Shown here in pieces: positions 24,249-33,587 of a stretch of 64,000 bases of DNA (position 1 is the first letter of the stretch; each line of letters starts with the position of its first letter). Made by a program: the position numbers and the translations under genes. The notes below the pieces were generated by a model, which was not told where the DNA came from, did not search any database, and worked only from the letters and a program-made list of their open reading frames with translations. This stretch comes from Mesorhizobium prunaredense (GTDB lineage Bacteria > Pseudomonadota > Alphaproteobacteria > Rhizobiales > Rhizobiaceae): positions 263,084 to 327,083 of the forward strand of contig NZ_FTPD01000056.1 of the NCBI RefSeq assembly GCF_900156895.1, written 5' to 3'.

Positions 24249-25418
24249 GTGATTGATCTCGCACTCTGGCTGAATCCGCTGGACGGTGAAAATCCGTCAG
24301 GGGAAGATTTGCGCAACGATCCAGCCTTTCATGAGCTGGAGCGTCTGACGGAACAGCAGAAAAAGGTCGAGTATCAAGGGAACGCCAAGTTAGAAGTTGC
24401 CGTTCCGATCGACTGGTCCACCGCGCTCACCAAGGCCGAAGAGCTGCGTCCACACGGCCGGGACCTGCGCCTCCTCGTCATCGTTACGCGTGCTCTGGCC
24501 AACGAGTATCGGCTGGCCGGGCTGGCTGAGGGCCTGACCCTCATAGCGCAGACCTTCGATCAGCACTGGGCAACCATGCACCCGGCCCTGCGGTCCGGTG
24601 CTACGCCGCGCGACGCCGCACTGCGCCGCATCAATGCGCTGACTGACCTCCAGAACAGTCAGGATGGCCTGCTCAAGGATTTGCGGAAAATGACGTTTTT
24701 CGCGCCGCGTGCAATCGGCCCGATCCTCGGCGAGGATCTGGAGAAGGGCGCGCTCGACGAGCGTGTCATGCTTCAGGAAGCGGCCTCGGGACTGAACGCG
24801 ACCGAAAAGGCGGCTCTGGCGAGCGCGCACAGCCAATTGGTGAACCGGGTGCGCAGCGCATGCGTCGCACAGATCGATCAGGCCGGCGCGGAGATGACGT
24901 CGCTCTTTGCCAATGCGCGCGCCGCGATCGCGGCCCTCGAGGCGGTGGAGACCGCCCTCAATGCCCGCATCGAGGGCAGCGGCGCCACCGTTCCAGAATT
25001 AAAGCGGTTTCTGCAGCGTTTGCTGACGACCCTCGAACGAAACTCGGCCGCCGGCGCCACCGCGAATGGCGCCGCAGAGCCTGTTTCGGCGCCTGCAGAA
25101 CCAGCAACGCCTGTTCGAAACGGTAATGGAGCCGATACGATGGCAAGTATGGCAAGTTACGCGGAACCGAGCACGGGGCTCCCTGATCGGATTTCCTCGC
25201 GCGACGACGTCGTGAAATGCCTCGACCTCGTCGTCGCCTTCTATGACCGCACCGAACCGTCGAGCCCGATCCCGCACCTTGCCCGCCGCGTGCGCCGGAT
25301 GGTGCATATGGATTTTGTTGAACTGATGGAAGATCTCGCGCCGTCGGGGCTGAAGGAATTCCGGCTGCTTGCCGGCGTTCCCGATGCCAAGAAGACGGCT
25401 CAGAAGGATGAAAGGTAA
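24249..25418 (+). CDS. tssA: T6SS cap/baseplate-coordinating protein TssA
   Basis: TssA primes sheath assembly and contacts baseplate and tail tip. The N-terminal ImpA_N domain is clear: WLNPLDGENPSGEDLRNDPA, then FHELERLTEQQKKVEYQGN and the ALTKAEELRPHGRDLRLLVI stretch. The C-terminus (SSRDDVVKCLDLVVAFYDRT, then EPSSPIPHLARRVRRMV) is the short conserved C-terminal motif of many TssA proteins. I prefer the GTG at 24249 because GGGGG precedes it and the known homologues begin just before the LALWLNPL strand; a GTG at 24180 would add 23 residues without similarity. First gene of the main T6SS operon. Confidence 0.88.
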   Translation: MIDLALWLNPLDGENPSGEDLRNDPAFHELERLTEQQKKVEYQGNAKLEVAVPIDWSTALTKAEELRPHGRDLRLLVIVTRALANEYRLAGLAEGLTLIAQTFDQHWATMHPALRSGATPRDAALRRINALTDLQNSQDGLLKDLRKMTFFAPRAIGPILGEDLEKGALDERVMLQEAASGLNATEKAALASAHSQLVNRVRSACVAQIDQAGAEMTSLFANARAAIAALEAVETALNARIEGSGATVPELKRFLQRLLTTLERNSAAGATANGAAEPVSAPAEPATPVRNGNGADTMASMASYAEPSTGLPDRISSRDDVVKCLDLVVAFYDRTEPSSPIPHLARRVRRMVHMDFVELMEDLAPSGLKEFRLLAGVPDAKKTAQKDER

Positions 25419-25424
25419 CAAGCC

Positions 25425-25964
25425 ATGGCAGCCGAAAGTAAAGCGAAGGTCATCGAACGAAATCGCGCACCGCGCGTGCAGATCGCCTATGACGTGGAAA
25501 CCTACGGCAGCCCGACGACGATCGAATTGCCGTTCGTCATGGGCGTGATGGCCGACCTTTCCGGCGCTTCACAGACCAGGGAAGCGATGAAATCGGTACT
25601 GGACCGCTCCTTTGTCGAGACCGACGCCAACCGCTTCCCCCGTTTCATGGAGGCGCTCGGGCCGCGCGTCAAAGCCCGTGTGAAGAATACGCTGCCTCAG
25701 GCTGAGGGCGCCGAGCGGGACGAAGAGCTTGCACTCGATCTCACCTTCACCAAAATGGGCGATTTCGCCCCGGACAAGATCGCCGAGCAAGTCCCGCAAT
25801 TGGCCGAGATCCTCAAGATGCGTCGTCAGCTCGAGGAGCTGCTCGGTTTCATGGACGGCCGTGTCGACGCCGAAAAGCGCATCGCGCAACTTCTGAACAA
25901 CGAGCCGCTTCTCGGCAAGATCGCCAACCAGGCATTATCCGACGACGACAAGGTTCAGGAGTAA
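25425..25964 (+). CDS. tssB: T6SS sheath small subunit TssB (VipA)
   Basis: TssB and TssC form the contractile sheath around the Hcp tube. The 179-residue protein has the family core VQIAYDVETYGSPTTIELPF with FVMGVMADLSG, and an ELALDLTFTKMGDFAPDKIA stretch followed by the EQVPQLAEILKMRRQLEELL helix that pairs with TssC. Length and start agree with the family. It lies six bases after tssA and three before tssC. Confidence 0.96.
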   Translation: MAAESKAKVIERNRAPRVQIAYDVETYGSPTTIELPFVMGVMADLSGASQTREAMKSVLDRSFVETDANRFPRFMEALGPRVKARVKNTLPQAEGAERDEELALDLTFTKMGDFAPDKIAEQVPQLAEILKMRRQLEELLGFMDGRVDAEKRIAQLLNNEPLLGKIANQALSDDDKVQE

Positions 25965-25967
25965 ATC

Positions 25968-27473
25968 ATGGCCGAACAACAAAAAACCGCAGCCGTCGCC
26001 GCTGAGGCGGAAGCCATCGATCTCGGAGAATTCAGTGGGCTCCTCGAGAAGGATTTCAAGGTCAAGAAGGACGACAGCGAGAAGCTGCAGCAACTCGTCC
26101 GTAATCTCGCGCTGGCGGCGCAGTCCCGCTCCGATACCACGACCATCTCGTCCAACGCGATCAAGTCGATCAAGTCGCTGATATCAGGCATCGACAAGAT
26201 GCTGACTACCCAGGTGAACGAGATTCTGCATGCGCCGGAAGTGCGCGAAATGGAAGGCACATGGCGCGGCCTCTGGTATCTCGTCAACAACACCGAGACG
26301 GATCAGAAGCTGAAGATCCGGGTGATGAACATTTCCAAGGTTCAGCTTGCCGACACGCTTGAAGACTACGAAGGCCAGATGTGGGATCAAAGCCCGATCT
26401 TCAAGAAGGTCTATACGGACGAGTATTCGATGCTGGGTGGCGAGCCGATCGGCTGCCTGATCGGCGCCTACGAATTCTCGAACCATCCGCGTGACGTCGG
26501 CCTGTTGCGCAACATCTCGGGCATCTGTGCCTCCGCGCATACGCCGTTCATCGCAGCCGCCGACCCGCGGCTGTTCCGCATGGACAGCTGGCAGGAACTG
26601 CCGAACCCGCAGGACCTGCAGATGATCGTCTCGAACCCGGCCTATGCCTCGTGGCAATCGCTGCGCGAGAGCGAGGATGCGCGCTACATCGGCCTGACTA
26701 TGCCACGTGTTCTGGCGCGACTGCCGTATGGCTCGGAAACCGTTCCGGTGAAGGGCTTCACCTTCGAGGAGGAGGTCCACGGCGACCACAACAAATATGT
26801 CTGGATGAACGCCGCCTTCCCGATGGGCGTCAACATAAACCGCAGTCACAAGCTCTATGGCTGGGGCACGCAGATCCGCGGCGTCGAGAACGGCGGCACG
26901 GTGATCAACCTGCCGGTGCACTCCTTCCCCACCGACGACGGATCGATCGCGATGAAATGCCCGACGGAAGTTGCCATCGACGACCGGCGCGAGGCAGAAC
27001 TGGCCAAGCTCGGCCTGATGCCCATCCTGCACCGCAAGAACACCGATCTCGCAGCCTTTATCGGTGCGCATTCGCTGCAGGACGACGAGACACGTGCCGG
27101 GCGGCTGGTCGATCCCGACGCCCAGTCAAATGAACGGCTGAGCGCCAACCTGCCCTATCTTTTCCCGGTTTCGCGCTTTGCGCACTACCTCAAGGCCATT
27201 GCGCGCGACAAGATCGGATCGTTCAAGGAACGCTCCGATATGCAGATCTGGTTGACCGAGTGGATCAACCGATACGTGCTGGCCAACCCGGCCTTTGCCG
27301 ACGACAAGGCGCGCGCCAAGCGCCCGCTTGCTGCCGCGGAGGTCCAGGTCGACAGCGTGGAGGGGCGGCCGGGCTATTATAATGCCCGCTTCTATCTGCG
27401 CCCGCACTACCAGCTGGAAGGCATCAACGCCTCGCTCCGGTTGGTGTCGGAACTCCCGTCCGTAAAGACTTGA
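25968..27473 (+). CDS. tssC: T6SS sheath large subunit TssC (VipB)
   Basis: AGGAG lies six bases before the ATG. The 501-residue protein has conserved stretches WRGLWYLVNNTETDQKLKIR, DEYSMLGGEPIGCLIGAYEF, TMPRVLARLPYG and the late NRYVLANPAF region of VipB. It assembles with TssB into the sheath; the N-terminal helix is the expected ClpV-sensitive partner segment. It is a single TssC chain of normal size, not the split version found in some systems. Confidence 0.97.
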   Translation: MAEQQKTAAVAAEAEAIDLGEFSGLLEKDFKVKKDDSEKLQQLVRNLALAAQSRSDTTTISSNAIKSIKSLISGIDKMLTTQVNEILHAPEVREMEGTWRGLWYLVNNTETDQKLKIRVMNISKVQLADTLEDYEGQMWDQSPIFKKVYTDEYSMLGGEPIGCLIGAYEFSNHPRDVGLLRNISGICASAHTPFIAAADPRLFRMDSWQELPNPQDLQMIVSNPAYASWQSLRESEDARYIGLTMPRVLARLPYGSETVPVKGFTFEEEVHGDHNKYVWMNAAFPMGVNINRSHKLYGWGTQIRGVENGGTVINLPVHSFPTDDGSIAMKCPTEVAIDDRREAELAKLGLMPILHRKNTDLAAFIGAHSLQDDETRAGRLVDPDAQSNERLSANLPYLFPVSRFAHYLKAIARDKIGSFKERSDMQIWLTEWINRYVLANPAFADDKARAKRPLAAAEVQVDSVEGRPGYYNARFYLRPHYQLEGINASLRLVSELPSVKT

Positions 27474-27521
27474 TTCGCAGCAACCACACCTTGTTCTGTT
27501 TAAAAGCGGTGGAGAAAGACA

Positions 27522-27977
27522 ATGCCAGTCAAAATTGATGGTTTTCTAAAGGTTCCGGATATCAAAGGTCCAAGCGTTCGAGACGGCCACGAGGATGAAA
27601 TCGAAGTCCATGGGGTCGATTACAAGATAATCGCGCCGTACGATCCGAATTCACTCTCACGCCGCGGTCGTGTGTCCCTGGGGATGATCAAGTTCACCAA
27701 GCACTATGACAAGTCCTCGCCCTATCTGAAAAAGGCGCTGTTCGACAACAAGGCGCTGGACGAAGTTGTGTTCTCCGCCCGCCGGACCATCGATGGGGAG
27801 ACCAGCGATTACCTGGTCGTTACCCTGACCGACGCCTCGATCATGGAATACGACATGTCGCAGGCCGAGGACGAGGAAGACCTGATCGAGGAGGAGGTCA
27901 GCTTCGCCTACAAGAAGATCAAGTTCGTCTATGACAAGGATGACGAAATCGAAATGGATGTCTATGTCGGCAAGTGA
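27522..27977 (+). CDS. hcp: T6SS tube protein Hcp (TssD)
   Basis: Hcp hexamers stack into the inner tube that is expelled and can carry effectors. The 151-residue product begins MPVKIDGFLKVPDIKGPSVR and contains the HGVDYKIIAPYD strand and the SARRTIDGETSDYLVVTLTD segment of the beta-barrel fold. GGAG lies seven bases before the ATG. Charge is strongly acidic near residues 115-125 (QAEDEEDLIEEE), in the loop that faces the lumen or the next ring. It overlaps tssE by 14 bases. Confidence 0.93.
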   Translation: MPVKIDGFLKVPDIKGPSVRDGHEDEIEVHGVDYKIIAPYDPNSLSRRGRVSLGMIKFTKHYDKSSPYLKKALFDNKALDEVVFSARRTIDGETSDYLVVTLTDASIMEYDMSQAEDEEDLIEEEVSFAYKKIKFVYDKDDEIEMDVYVGK

Positions 27978-28719
27978 GGCGCGGCGGCCCGGCGCGGACA
28001 AGCTACAGGTTACCGGCAGTTCGCGAGCGAAACGCGAAGCGGTCCAGCCCTCGCTTTGGGACCGCCTCGTCAACGACCTGCCGGGCGTGACCTCCGAGAT
28101 AGACGGGCTGCGCCAGACCTTACAGGACGAGCTTGGCGCGGAACGGCTGGATACCCTGCTTGCGAGCAGCACGCGGCTTATCGATGCCGACGCGGAGCTG
28201 ACATCCGATCAGAAGCGGCGTCTGCACCGCCTGGCCTTTCAGACCCAAAACCGCGCAGAGATCGAAAGCCGCGGCGTGGTCGTGTCGGCCCGCGTCCTCA
28301 GGGAGGCGGTGCGGCGCGACATCGAGGCCTTGTTCAACACCGAGCGTTTCGAAGCTGTTCCGCTTCTTTCCGATTTCGAAAGCGAACAGGCCGCAGACAA
28401 TCCGCCGTCGCTGGCCGATTTTCCGGAGGTGCGCCGAAGTGTGGTCAACTACGGCGTGCCTTCCTTTTCGGGCCGTTCGTCCCGCGACTTTGATCGCGAG
28501 ACCCTGGCGCGCGAGATCCGCTCGGTCCTTGCCACGTTCGAGCCCCGTCTCAAGGAAAGCGCAACAAAGGTAACGGTGACCCTTGGTGACAAAAGTGTGG
28601 GCCTGAAGATCGAGATAGACGCCGTGCTGATCATGACGCCGACGCCGGAACGCATGCGCCTGCGCACCACGATCAATCTCGATAACGGCTTGGCGCGGAC
28701 CGAATTCAGGGAAAGCTGA
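27964..28719 (+). CDS. tssE: T6SS baseplate protein TssE (gp25-like), enlarged
   Basis: TssE is the gp25-like baseplate wedge protein that nucleates sheath growth. The conserved parts are SLWDRLVNDL near the start, LREAVRRDIEALFNT and FPEVRRSVVNYGVPSFSG, then EIRSVLATFEPRL in the gp25 domain. The product of 251 residues is clearly longer than the usual 130-180, because about 80 residues (helical, from IDGLRQTLQDELG to ESRGVVVSA) separate the SLWDRL motif from the REAVRRD motif. The start is uncertain: ATGs at 27958 and 27964 both lie inside hcp, without a strong ribosome binding site. Confidence 0.87.
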   Translation: MSASEARRPGADKLQVTGSSRAKREAVQPSLWDRLVNDLPGVTSEIDGLRQTLQDELGAERLDTLLASSTRLIDADAELTSDQKRRLHRLAFQTQNRAEIESRGVVVSARVLREAVRRDIEALFNTERFEAVPLLSDFESEQAADNPPSLADFPEVRRSVVNYGVPSFSGRSSRDFDRETLAREIRSVLATFEPRLKESATKVTVTLGDKSVGLKIEIDAVLIMTPTPERMRLRTTINLDNGLARTEFRES

Positions 28720-28720
28720 G

Positions 28721-30595
28721 ATGGATCGGGTCTTCGTAGAATATTACGAGGAGGAACTGACCCATATCCGCGGACTCGCGGCGGAATTTGCCGACATGCA
28801 TCCGGCGGTGGCGCGCAATCTTTCGCTGGATACGGTCCCCTGCCCGGATCCGTATGTCGAGCGGCTGCTTGACGGCGTCGCTTTCCTCGCTGCGCGCACC
28901 CGGTTGAAAGTCGATGCCGAGCGTTCGCGGTTTTCCCGCAGCGTCCTGGATGTCCTCTATCCCGATCTGGTTACGCCGGCGCCGGCAACGGCGATGGCAG
29001 TGCTGAAACCCGGCCAGCAGGTCCAGTCGATGATTGCCGGCCATGTCGTCAAGCGGAACACCCGGCTGGTGTCCAGTCTGCAACCCGGCCTGTCGACGCG
29101 CTGCACATTCACCACCGCGCAGGAAACGACGCTATGGCCGATAACGATCACGTCGGTCAGCTATTTCCAGGATCGCAGCGGGTTGGCGGCGGCCGGCATA
29201 ACACCAATCGGCGGTGTCGGCGGCGAGGCGGCGCTGCGTATCACGCTGGGTCGGGCCGGAAAAGGCAAGCTCAACGAATTGGCGCTCGACCGGCTTGATT
29301 TCTATTTTGCCGGACGCACCAAGGCGCCATTGCTGTTCGACGCGATTTTCGGCGCCTGCTCGGCCGTTGGTGCCCGCGCCGAGGGCAAGGCCAATCCGCT
29401 ATCGCCGTTGCCGGAACCCGAAATGGTCGGCATCAGCGACGACGAGGCGTTGATGCCTCGTACCCGTCCGACATTCGAAGGGTACCGTCTGCTGCGCGAA
29501 TATTTCATGATGCCCGAGCGCTTTCACTACGTGCGGGTTTCAGGACTGCAATCGGTCGTGCGCCGATGCGAGGCCGGGGTCGAGATCATCTTCATGTTCC
29601 GGCGTCCGGTACCCGAACTTGCCGATGTGACGCCGGCGGATTTCGAACTCTTTGCGACGCCGATCATCAACCTCTTCGAGCGTGACTGCAACGTCATAGA
29701 GCTTGATCCGCGCAGAACGCGGCAAGTGCTGCATGCCGACCGCACGCGGGCGCGGGACTTCGAGATATATCGGGTGACCCACGTCGAGGACGCCGACGCC
29801 GAGGGCCCCGACGCCGAAATTCCGGAGCTCTTCAGCCTGGGGCAAAACCGCAGCAATGGCTGGGTCTATTCCACCGAACGGCGGCCTCGCCGGGCCACCG
29901 AAGATGAACGGCGCGACGGGTTGACCCGCACCTCATACACCGGAGACGACGTTTTCCTATCGGTTTCACGGCCGGCCGGAAGCCCGGCGAACCGGCCGCT
30001 GAAGCGTGTCGACATCATGGCGCTTTGCACCAACCGCGATCTGCCGATCCTCGACGACAACCCTACCTTGACGCTGGAGACAGGCGATCCGGTCGAAATG
30101 GTCCGGCTTCTCGGTGCGTTGCGCTCGCCCCAGCCGGCTATCCCGGCCGCGCTGCCCGCGGGCGCCGAAGGCGAATCCCGAGCCGACAATCTCGCCTGGC
30201 GGCTGGTGGCGCAGTTGGCACTCAACTTTCTCAGCCTTGCCAAGGAAGGCCGCGGTATCGATCCGCTGCATGCGCTGCTCGATCTTTATGCCGACCGGGG
30301 AGATCCGAGCCTCGCCCGCAATGTGCACTCGATCGTTCGCATCGACTCGCGGTCCGTCATCGAACGGCTGCAGATCGATGGGCCGATGTGCTTCGGACGG
30401 GGCACGGAAGTGACGCTGCATGTGGACCAGTCGGTCCTGGCTGGGCAAAGCACATTGCTGCTTTCAGCCTTGCTTGCACGGTTGTTTGCCCGTCACGCCG
30501 GAATAAACGGCTTTGTGCGGACCCGCACGCGGCTGCTGCAGAAGCAGGAGGATGTGCCATGGCCGATGACGCCCGGCAATCGCTACCTGATCTAG
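28721..30595 (+). CDS. tssF: T6SS baseplate protein TssF
   Basis: TssF with TssG and TssK forms the baseplate wedge. The 624-residue protein has the family start YYEEELTHIRGLAAEFADMH, the ERLLDGVAFLAARTRLKVD region, the LPEPEMVGISDDEALMPR and FEGYRLLREYFMMPERFHYV segments and a late SVLAGQSTLLLSALLARLFA stretch before a short C-terminus. Start is two bases after tssE. The 3' end overlaps tssG by 37 bases. Confidence 0.95.
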   Translation: MDRVFVEYYEEELTHIRGLAAEFADMHPAVARNLSLDTVPCPDPYVERLLDGVAFLAARTRLKVDAERSRFSRSVLDVLYPDLVTPAPATAMAVLKPGQQVQSMIAGHVVKRNTRLVSSLQPGLSTRCTFTTAQETTLWPITITSVSYFQDRSGLAAAGITPIGGVGGEAALRITLGRAGKGKLNELALDRLDFYFAGRTKAPLLFDAIFGACSAVGARAEGKANPLSPLPEPEMVGISDDEALMPRTRPTFEGYRLLREYFMMPERFHYVRVSGLQSVVRRCEAGVEIIFMFRRPVPELADVTPADFELFATPIINLFERDCNVIELDPRRTRQVLHADRTRARDFEIYRVTHVEDADAEGPDAEIPELFSLGQNRSNGWVYSTERRPRRATEDERRDGLTRTSYTGDDVFLSVSRPAGSPANRPLKRVDIMALCTNRDLPILDDNPTLTLETGDPVEMVRLLGALRSPQPAIPAALPAGAEGESRADNLAWRLVAQLALNFLSLAKEGRGIDPLHALLDLYADRGDPSLARNVHSIVRIDSRSVIERLQIDGPMCFGRGTEVTLHVDQSVLAGQSTLLLSALLARLFARHAGINGFVRTRTRLLQKQEDVPWPMTPGNRYLI

Positions 30596-31626
30596 ACAAA
30601 TTCGACCTGGACCGGGTCGAAGAGCTGGATGATACATTCGATTTTTTCGAACTGTTGCGCCGGCTCGAACGCAGGGGCGGGCTGTTCGGCTATTCCGGCC
30701 ACGCGGATCGCGAGCCGGCAAGGCTCGGGCAGCATGTGCGTCTTAGCTTTTCCGCCAAGGACGTGGTTGCGTTCCGCCAAGCGAAGGACAAGACGCCGGC
30801 CCGGGTTACCGTTGCAAATCTCGGGCTGATGGGACCGGAAGGCCCGATGCCGCTTCATTTGACACGTTGGGTGCTCGATCGTCTGTCGCAGCGCTGGTTC
30901 ACCGGCGCTGACGCACGGCAGACCAGCGACACGACGTTCGTGGACTTCGTCAATATTCTCCAGCACCGCATGATCGCCCTGTACTATCGGGCCTGGGCCG
31001 ACGCGCATCCGGCGGTACAGGTCGAACGTGCGGTCGGCGGCCGGGTAAGAGCCATGCTTGAAGCCATGGCGGGAATCGGACTTCCCGGCACCCACAATCC
31101 CGATCTCGACGCCGTGAAGCTTCGCCAGGCGGCGTCGCTCGCCAGCCAGGTCGACGGTCCGGAGCGGCTGACGCTGTTCCTGGTGGAAGCGTTCAAGGTG
31201 CCGGTCCAGATCAAGGAGTTCGTTGCCACCTGGATGACCATACCGGCGACGCTCCAGACCCGCCTTGCCCAAGCTTACGCAGTGCTGGGTCGCGGGGCGA
31301 CGATCGGCCCGCGCGTTTTCAGCCGCCAAAGCAGGATCGAGCTCCGCGTCGGCCCACTCGGCTATGAGGAGTTCAAGACGTTCCTGCCGGGCGGCCAACG
31401 CCTGAAAATGTTCAAGCAGGCGGTTCGCGACATGGTCGGGGAATCGCTGGACGTCGATCTGCGGATCGTGCTCGCGCGTGAAGCAGTGCCGCCGCCGCGT
31501 ATCGGAGCGGTACAGCTCGGCCGAACCACCTGGCTTGCGCGGCCCATCGAAAGGGGCGATGCTGACGATATGCGGCTGCGGACAATCGTCGGATGGCGGC
31601 CGGAAATGGCGGAGGTCGCGGCATGA
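30559..31626 (+). CDS. tssG: T6SS baseplate protein TssG
   Basis: The ATG at 30559 lies inside the end of tssF with GGAGG eight bases upstream, a strong reason for this start. The 355-residue protein has the TssG features FDFFELLRRLERR, PARLGQHVRLSFSAKDVVAF, the VANLGLMGPEGPMPLHLTRW stretch and LDLRIVLAREAVP-like DVDLRIVLAREAVPPPRIG near the C-terminus. It completes the TssF2-TssG wedge that TssK tethers to the membrane complex. Confidence 0.94.
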   Translation: MADDARQSLPDLDKFDLDRVEELDDTFDFFELLRRLERRGGLFGYSGHADREPARLGQHVRLSFSAKDVVAFRQAKDKTPARVTVANLGLMGPEGPMPLHLTRWVLDRLSQRWFTGADARQTSDTTFVDFVNILQHRMIALYYRAWADAHPAVQVERAVGGRVRAMLEAMAGIGLPGTHNPDLDAVKLRQAASLASQVDGPERLTLFLVEAFKVPVQIKEFVATWMTIPATLQTRLAQAYAVLGRGATIGPRVFSRQSRIELRVGPLGYEEFKTFLPGGQRLKMFKQAVRDMVGESLDVDLRIVLAREAVPPPRIGAVQLGRTTWLARPIERGDADDMRLRTIVGWRPEMAEVAA

Positions 31627-33092
31627 GTCTGCTGCTGACGCTGGAGCACGGGCCACGCACCCAGGCGGTACGGCAGACCCGGCTGGACGAGGGTGAACTG
31701 GTGATCGGCCGTAGCGCGGACGCGGACTGGCAGATCGACGATCCCGACATGTTCGTTTCACGCGCCCATTGCAGGATCACCGGCGGGCCGGATGGGTATT
31801 TCGTCACCGACACATCAAGCAGCGGTTTGTTCATAAACGATTCCGACAGCCCGCTCGGCACCGGCACGTCGGTCCGTCTTCAGAACGGCATGCGGCTGAG
31901 GCTGGGCGACTACATCGTAGGCGTCGATCTGCAGACGCCGGTCGCTCATACACCAGCGGCCAGCCAATCGTTCGCCGAACCGCCACCGCCGGCATCGCGA
32001 GCGCCGGTAAGCATCGGCCGCGATGACTTCTTTTCAGCCACGGTCGAAGAAGAGCCGCGCCGACCGCGTCCCGCCGATCTGCCGAACCCGTTCGAGCAAC
32101 CCGTTCCAGGAGCGTTCGAGCGCGCCAACCAGCGCAGTTCGCCTGCCTTCGACGACCCGTTCAGCCTCGACCCGGTATCGACGCCGGCGCCGAATGGCGC
32201 TGGCTATTCCGAGCCACGTGGTGCGCCGGACGCCGCAGACCCATTCAGCTTCGATCCGATGCCTTCCGGTGCAAGCGAGCCCGTTCCAGGCCAGCCCGTT
32301 TCAAGAAAGTCCTCCGAATTCGATGACGGTTTCGGTTTCGGGCCGGCCGCGTCGCCCGATTTGAGAAACGGCGCCGGCTCGGCCGGTCAACGCAAACACG
32401 TCGTCGGAGAGCCACAGCCGGCCAATCCCTGGGATTTGCCTGGCCCCGCGGCAGCTATCCCTTCTCCGCCACGTGCTGGCGTTGCCCCCAGACCCGCGCC
32501 CTCCCCGGCGGCGGCGCCGGCGAACATGGCCTTTCGCACCGCGTTCCTGCGAGGCATGGGCATAGAGGAAGCCGAGTTTCCCGGTCGCGACAGCGTCGCG
32601 GAAATGGAGAAGTTCGGTCGCGAGTATCGGCTCATGATGGAAGGCCTGATGCAGCTGCTGCGCAAGCGAGCTGAGGAAAAAGGAAACGCGCGCGTCGCCC
32701 AGACGGTGGTTGGGGCCTCTGAAGTCAATCCGCTCAAGTTTCTGCCGACGGTCGACGACGCCATCGTGACCCTCATCGCGGAGCGCAGCCCCGGATTTCT
32801 GGCCGGTGAAGCGGCAATCGCCGACGCGGTCCGCGATCTCGCGCAACATCACGTGCGCGCCTGGCGAGGCGTGCAATCCGCCTTGCGGCGAATGATCGAC
32901 CGTTTTGACCCGGCAGTGATCGAGGAAGAGCTCAAATCGAGTTCCGCGATCGGCACCCTGCTTTCGGGCGGGCGCCGCGCCAAGCTGTGGGAGCTTTATC
33001 AGAAACGCCATCGTGAAATCGCCCAGAGTGCGGAATCGAGCTTCCTCGGCGAAATCGGCGCTGATTTTCGGGATGCATATGAGGAGGAGTGA
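31623..33092 (+). CDS. tagH: T6SS-associated FHA-domain protein TagH (copy 1)
   Basis: FHA domains bind phosphothreonine and link kinase signalling to T6SS assembly. The N-terminal FHA domain (residues 10-105) has VIGRSADADWQIDDPDMFVS followed by RAHCRI and the LFINDSDSPLG loop. A Pro/Ala-rich linker of about 200 residues contains repeated PFSxDPxxxxAP-type units. The C-terminal TagH domain (residues 315-489) reads FLRGMGIEEAEFPGRDSVAE and NPLKFLPTVDDAIVTL. The start overlaps the tssG stop (ATGA). A second, shorter TagH occurs at 47829. Confidence 0.92.
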   Translation: MSLLLTLEHGPRTQAVRQTRLDEGELVIGRSADADWQIDDPDMFVSRAHCRITGGPDGYFVTDTSSSGLFINDSDSPLGTGTSVRLQNGMRLRLGDYIVGVDLQTPVAHTPAASQSFAEPPPPASRAPVSIGRDDFFSATVEEEPRRPRPADLPNPFEQPVPGAFERANQRSSPAFDDPFSLDPVSTPAPNGAGYSEPRGAPDAADPFSFDPMPSGASEPVPGQPVSRKSSEFDDGFGFGPAASPDLRNGAGSAGQRKHVVGEPQPANPWDLPGPAAAIPSPPRAGVAPRPAPSPAAAPANMAFRTAFLRGMGIEEAEFPGRDSVAEMEKFGREYRLMMEGLMQLLRKRAEEKGNARVAQTVVGASEVNPLKFLPTVDDAIVTLIAERSPGFLAGEAAIADAVRDLAQHHVRAWRGVQSALRRMIDRFDPAVIEEELKSSSAIGTLLSGGRRAKLWELYQKRHREIAQSAESSFLGEIGADFRDAYEEE

Positions 33093-33095
33093 AAC

Positions 33096-33548
33096 ATGAT
33101 CGATCGCCGCGAATTTATCGTTGCCCTGGGCGCAACCGGGCTGCTTGCTGCTTGCCAGAGCGGTCCGCCAAAACCATCCGCGGTGACCGTCAACCTGACC
33201 GGCGCGGCCGGCATGAACCCGGGACCAGGCGGCGGCGACCGGCCGGTGACGGTCCTCGTGATGCGGCTGCGCAGCACCGGTAAATTCAATTCGGCCGATT
33301 ATTTCGCGCTGCAGGGGGATGCCGGCTCCGCACTCGCAGGCGATCTCATCGGATCCGACCAGATCTCCGTCGGGCCTGGAAAGACCGCATCCAAAACCAT
33401 CACGGTCGAGCCGGACGCGGCTGCGCTGGGCTTCGTTGCCCTGGTTCGCGAGCCCGGCGGCCGGAACTGGCGTACAACCAAGTCGGTGTCGTCGGGATCA
33501 AAAGTTACCGTCAACGTCACGCTTGGCAGCGGCGGCATTTCCGCCTAG
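33096..33548 (+). CDS. tssJ: T6SS outer-membrane lipoprotein TssJ
   Basis: TssJ is the lipoprotein that anchors the TssL-TssM complex to the outer membrane. The 150-residue precursor has a lipoprotein signal with twin arginine near the start (DRREFIVALGATGLLAACQS), the lipobox being LLAAC, with Cys at residue 21. The mature part is a small transthyretin-like beta domain, with PVTVLVMRLRSTGKFNSADY and ADQIxVxPG-like SDQISVGPGKTASKTITV, as in TssJ. It is the only TssJ in the window, although two TssL-TssM pairs are present. Confidence 0.9.
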   Translation: MIDRREFIVALGATGLLAACQSGPPKPSAVTVNLTGAAGMNPGPGGGDRPVTVLVMRLRSTGKFNSADYFALQGDAGSALAGDLIGSDQISVGPGKTASKTITVEPDAAALGFVALVREPGGRNWRTTKSVSSGSKVTVNVTLGSGGISA

Positions 33549-33587
33549 CGGCCAGGGCAAGGGGTGCTCGATGCAGGAAGTAGCGGC

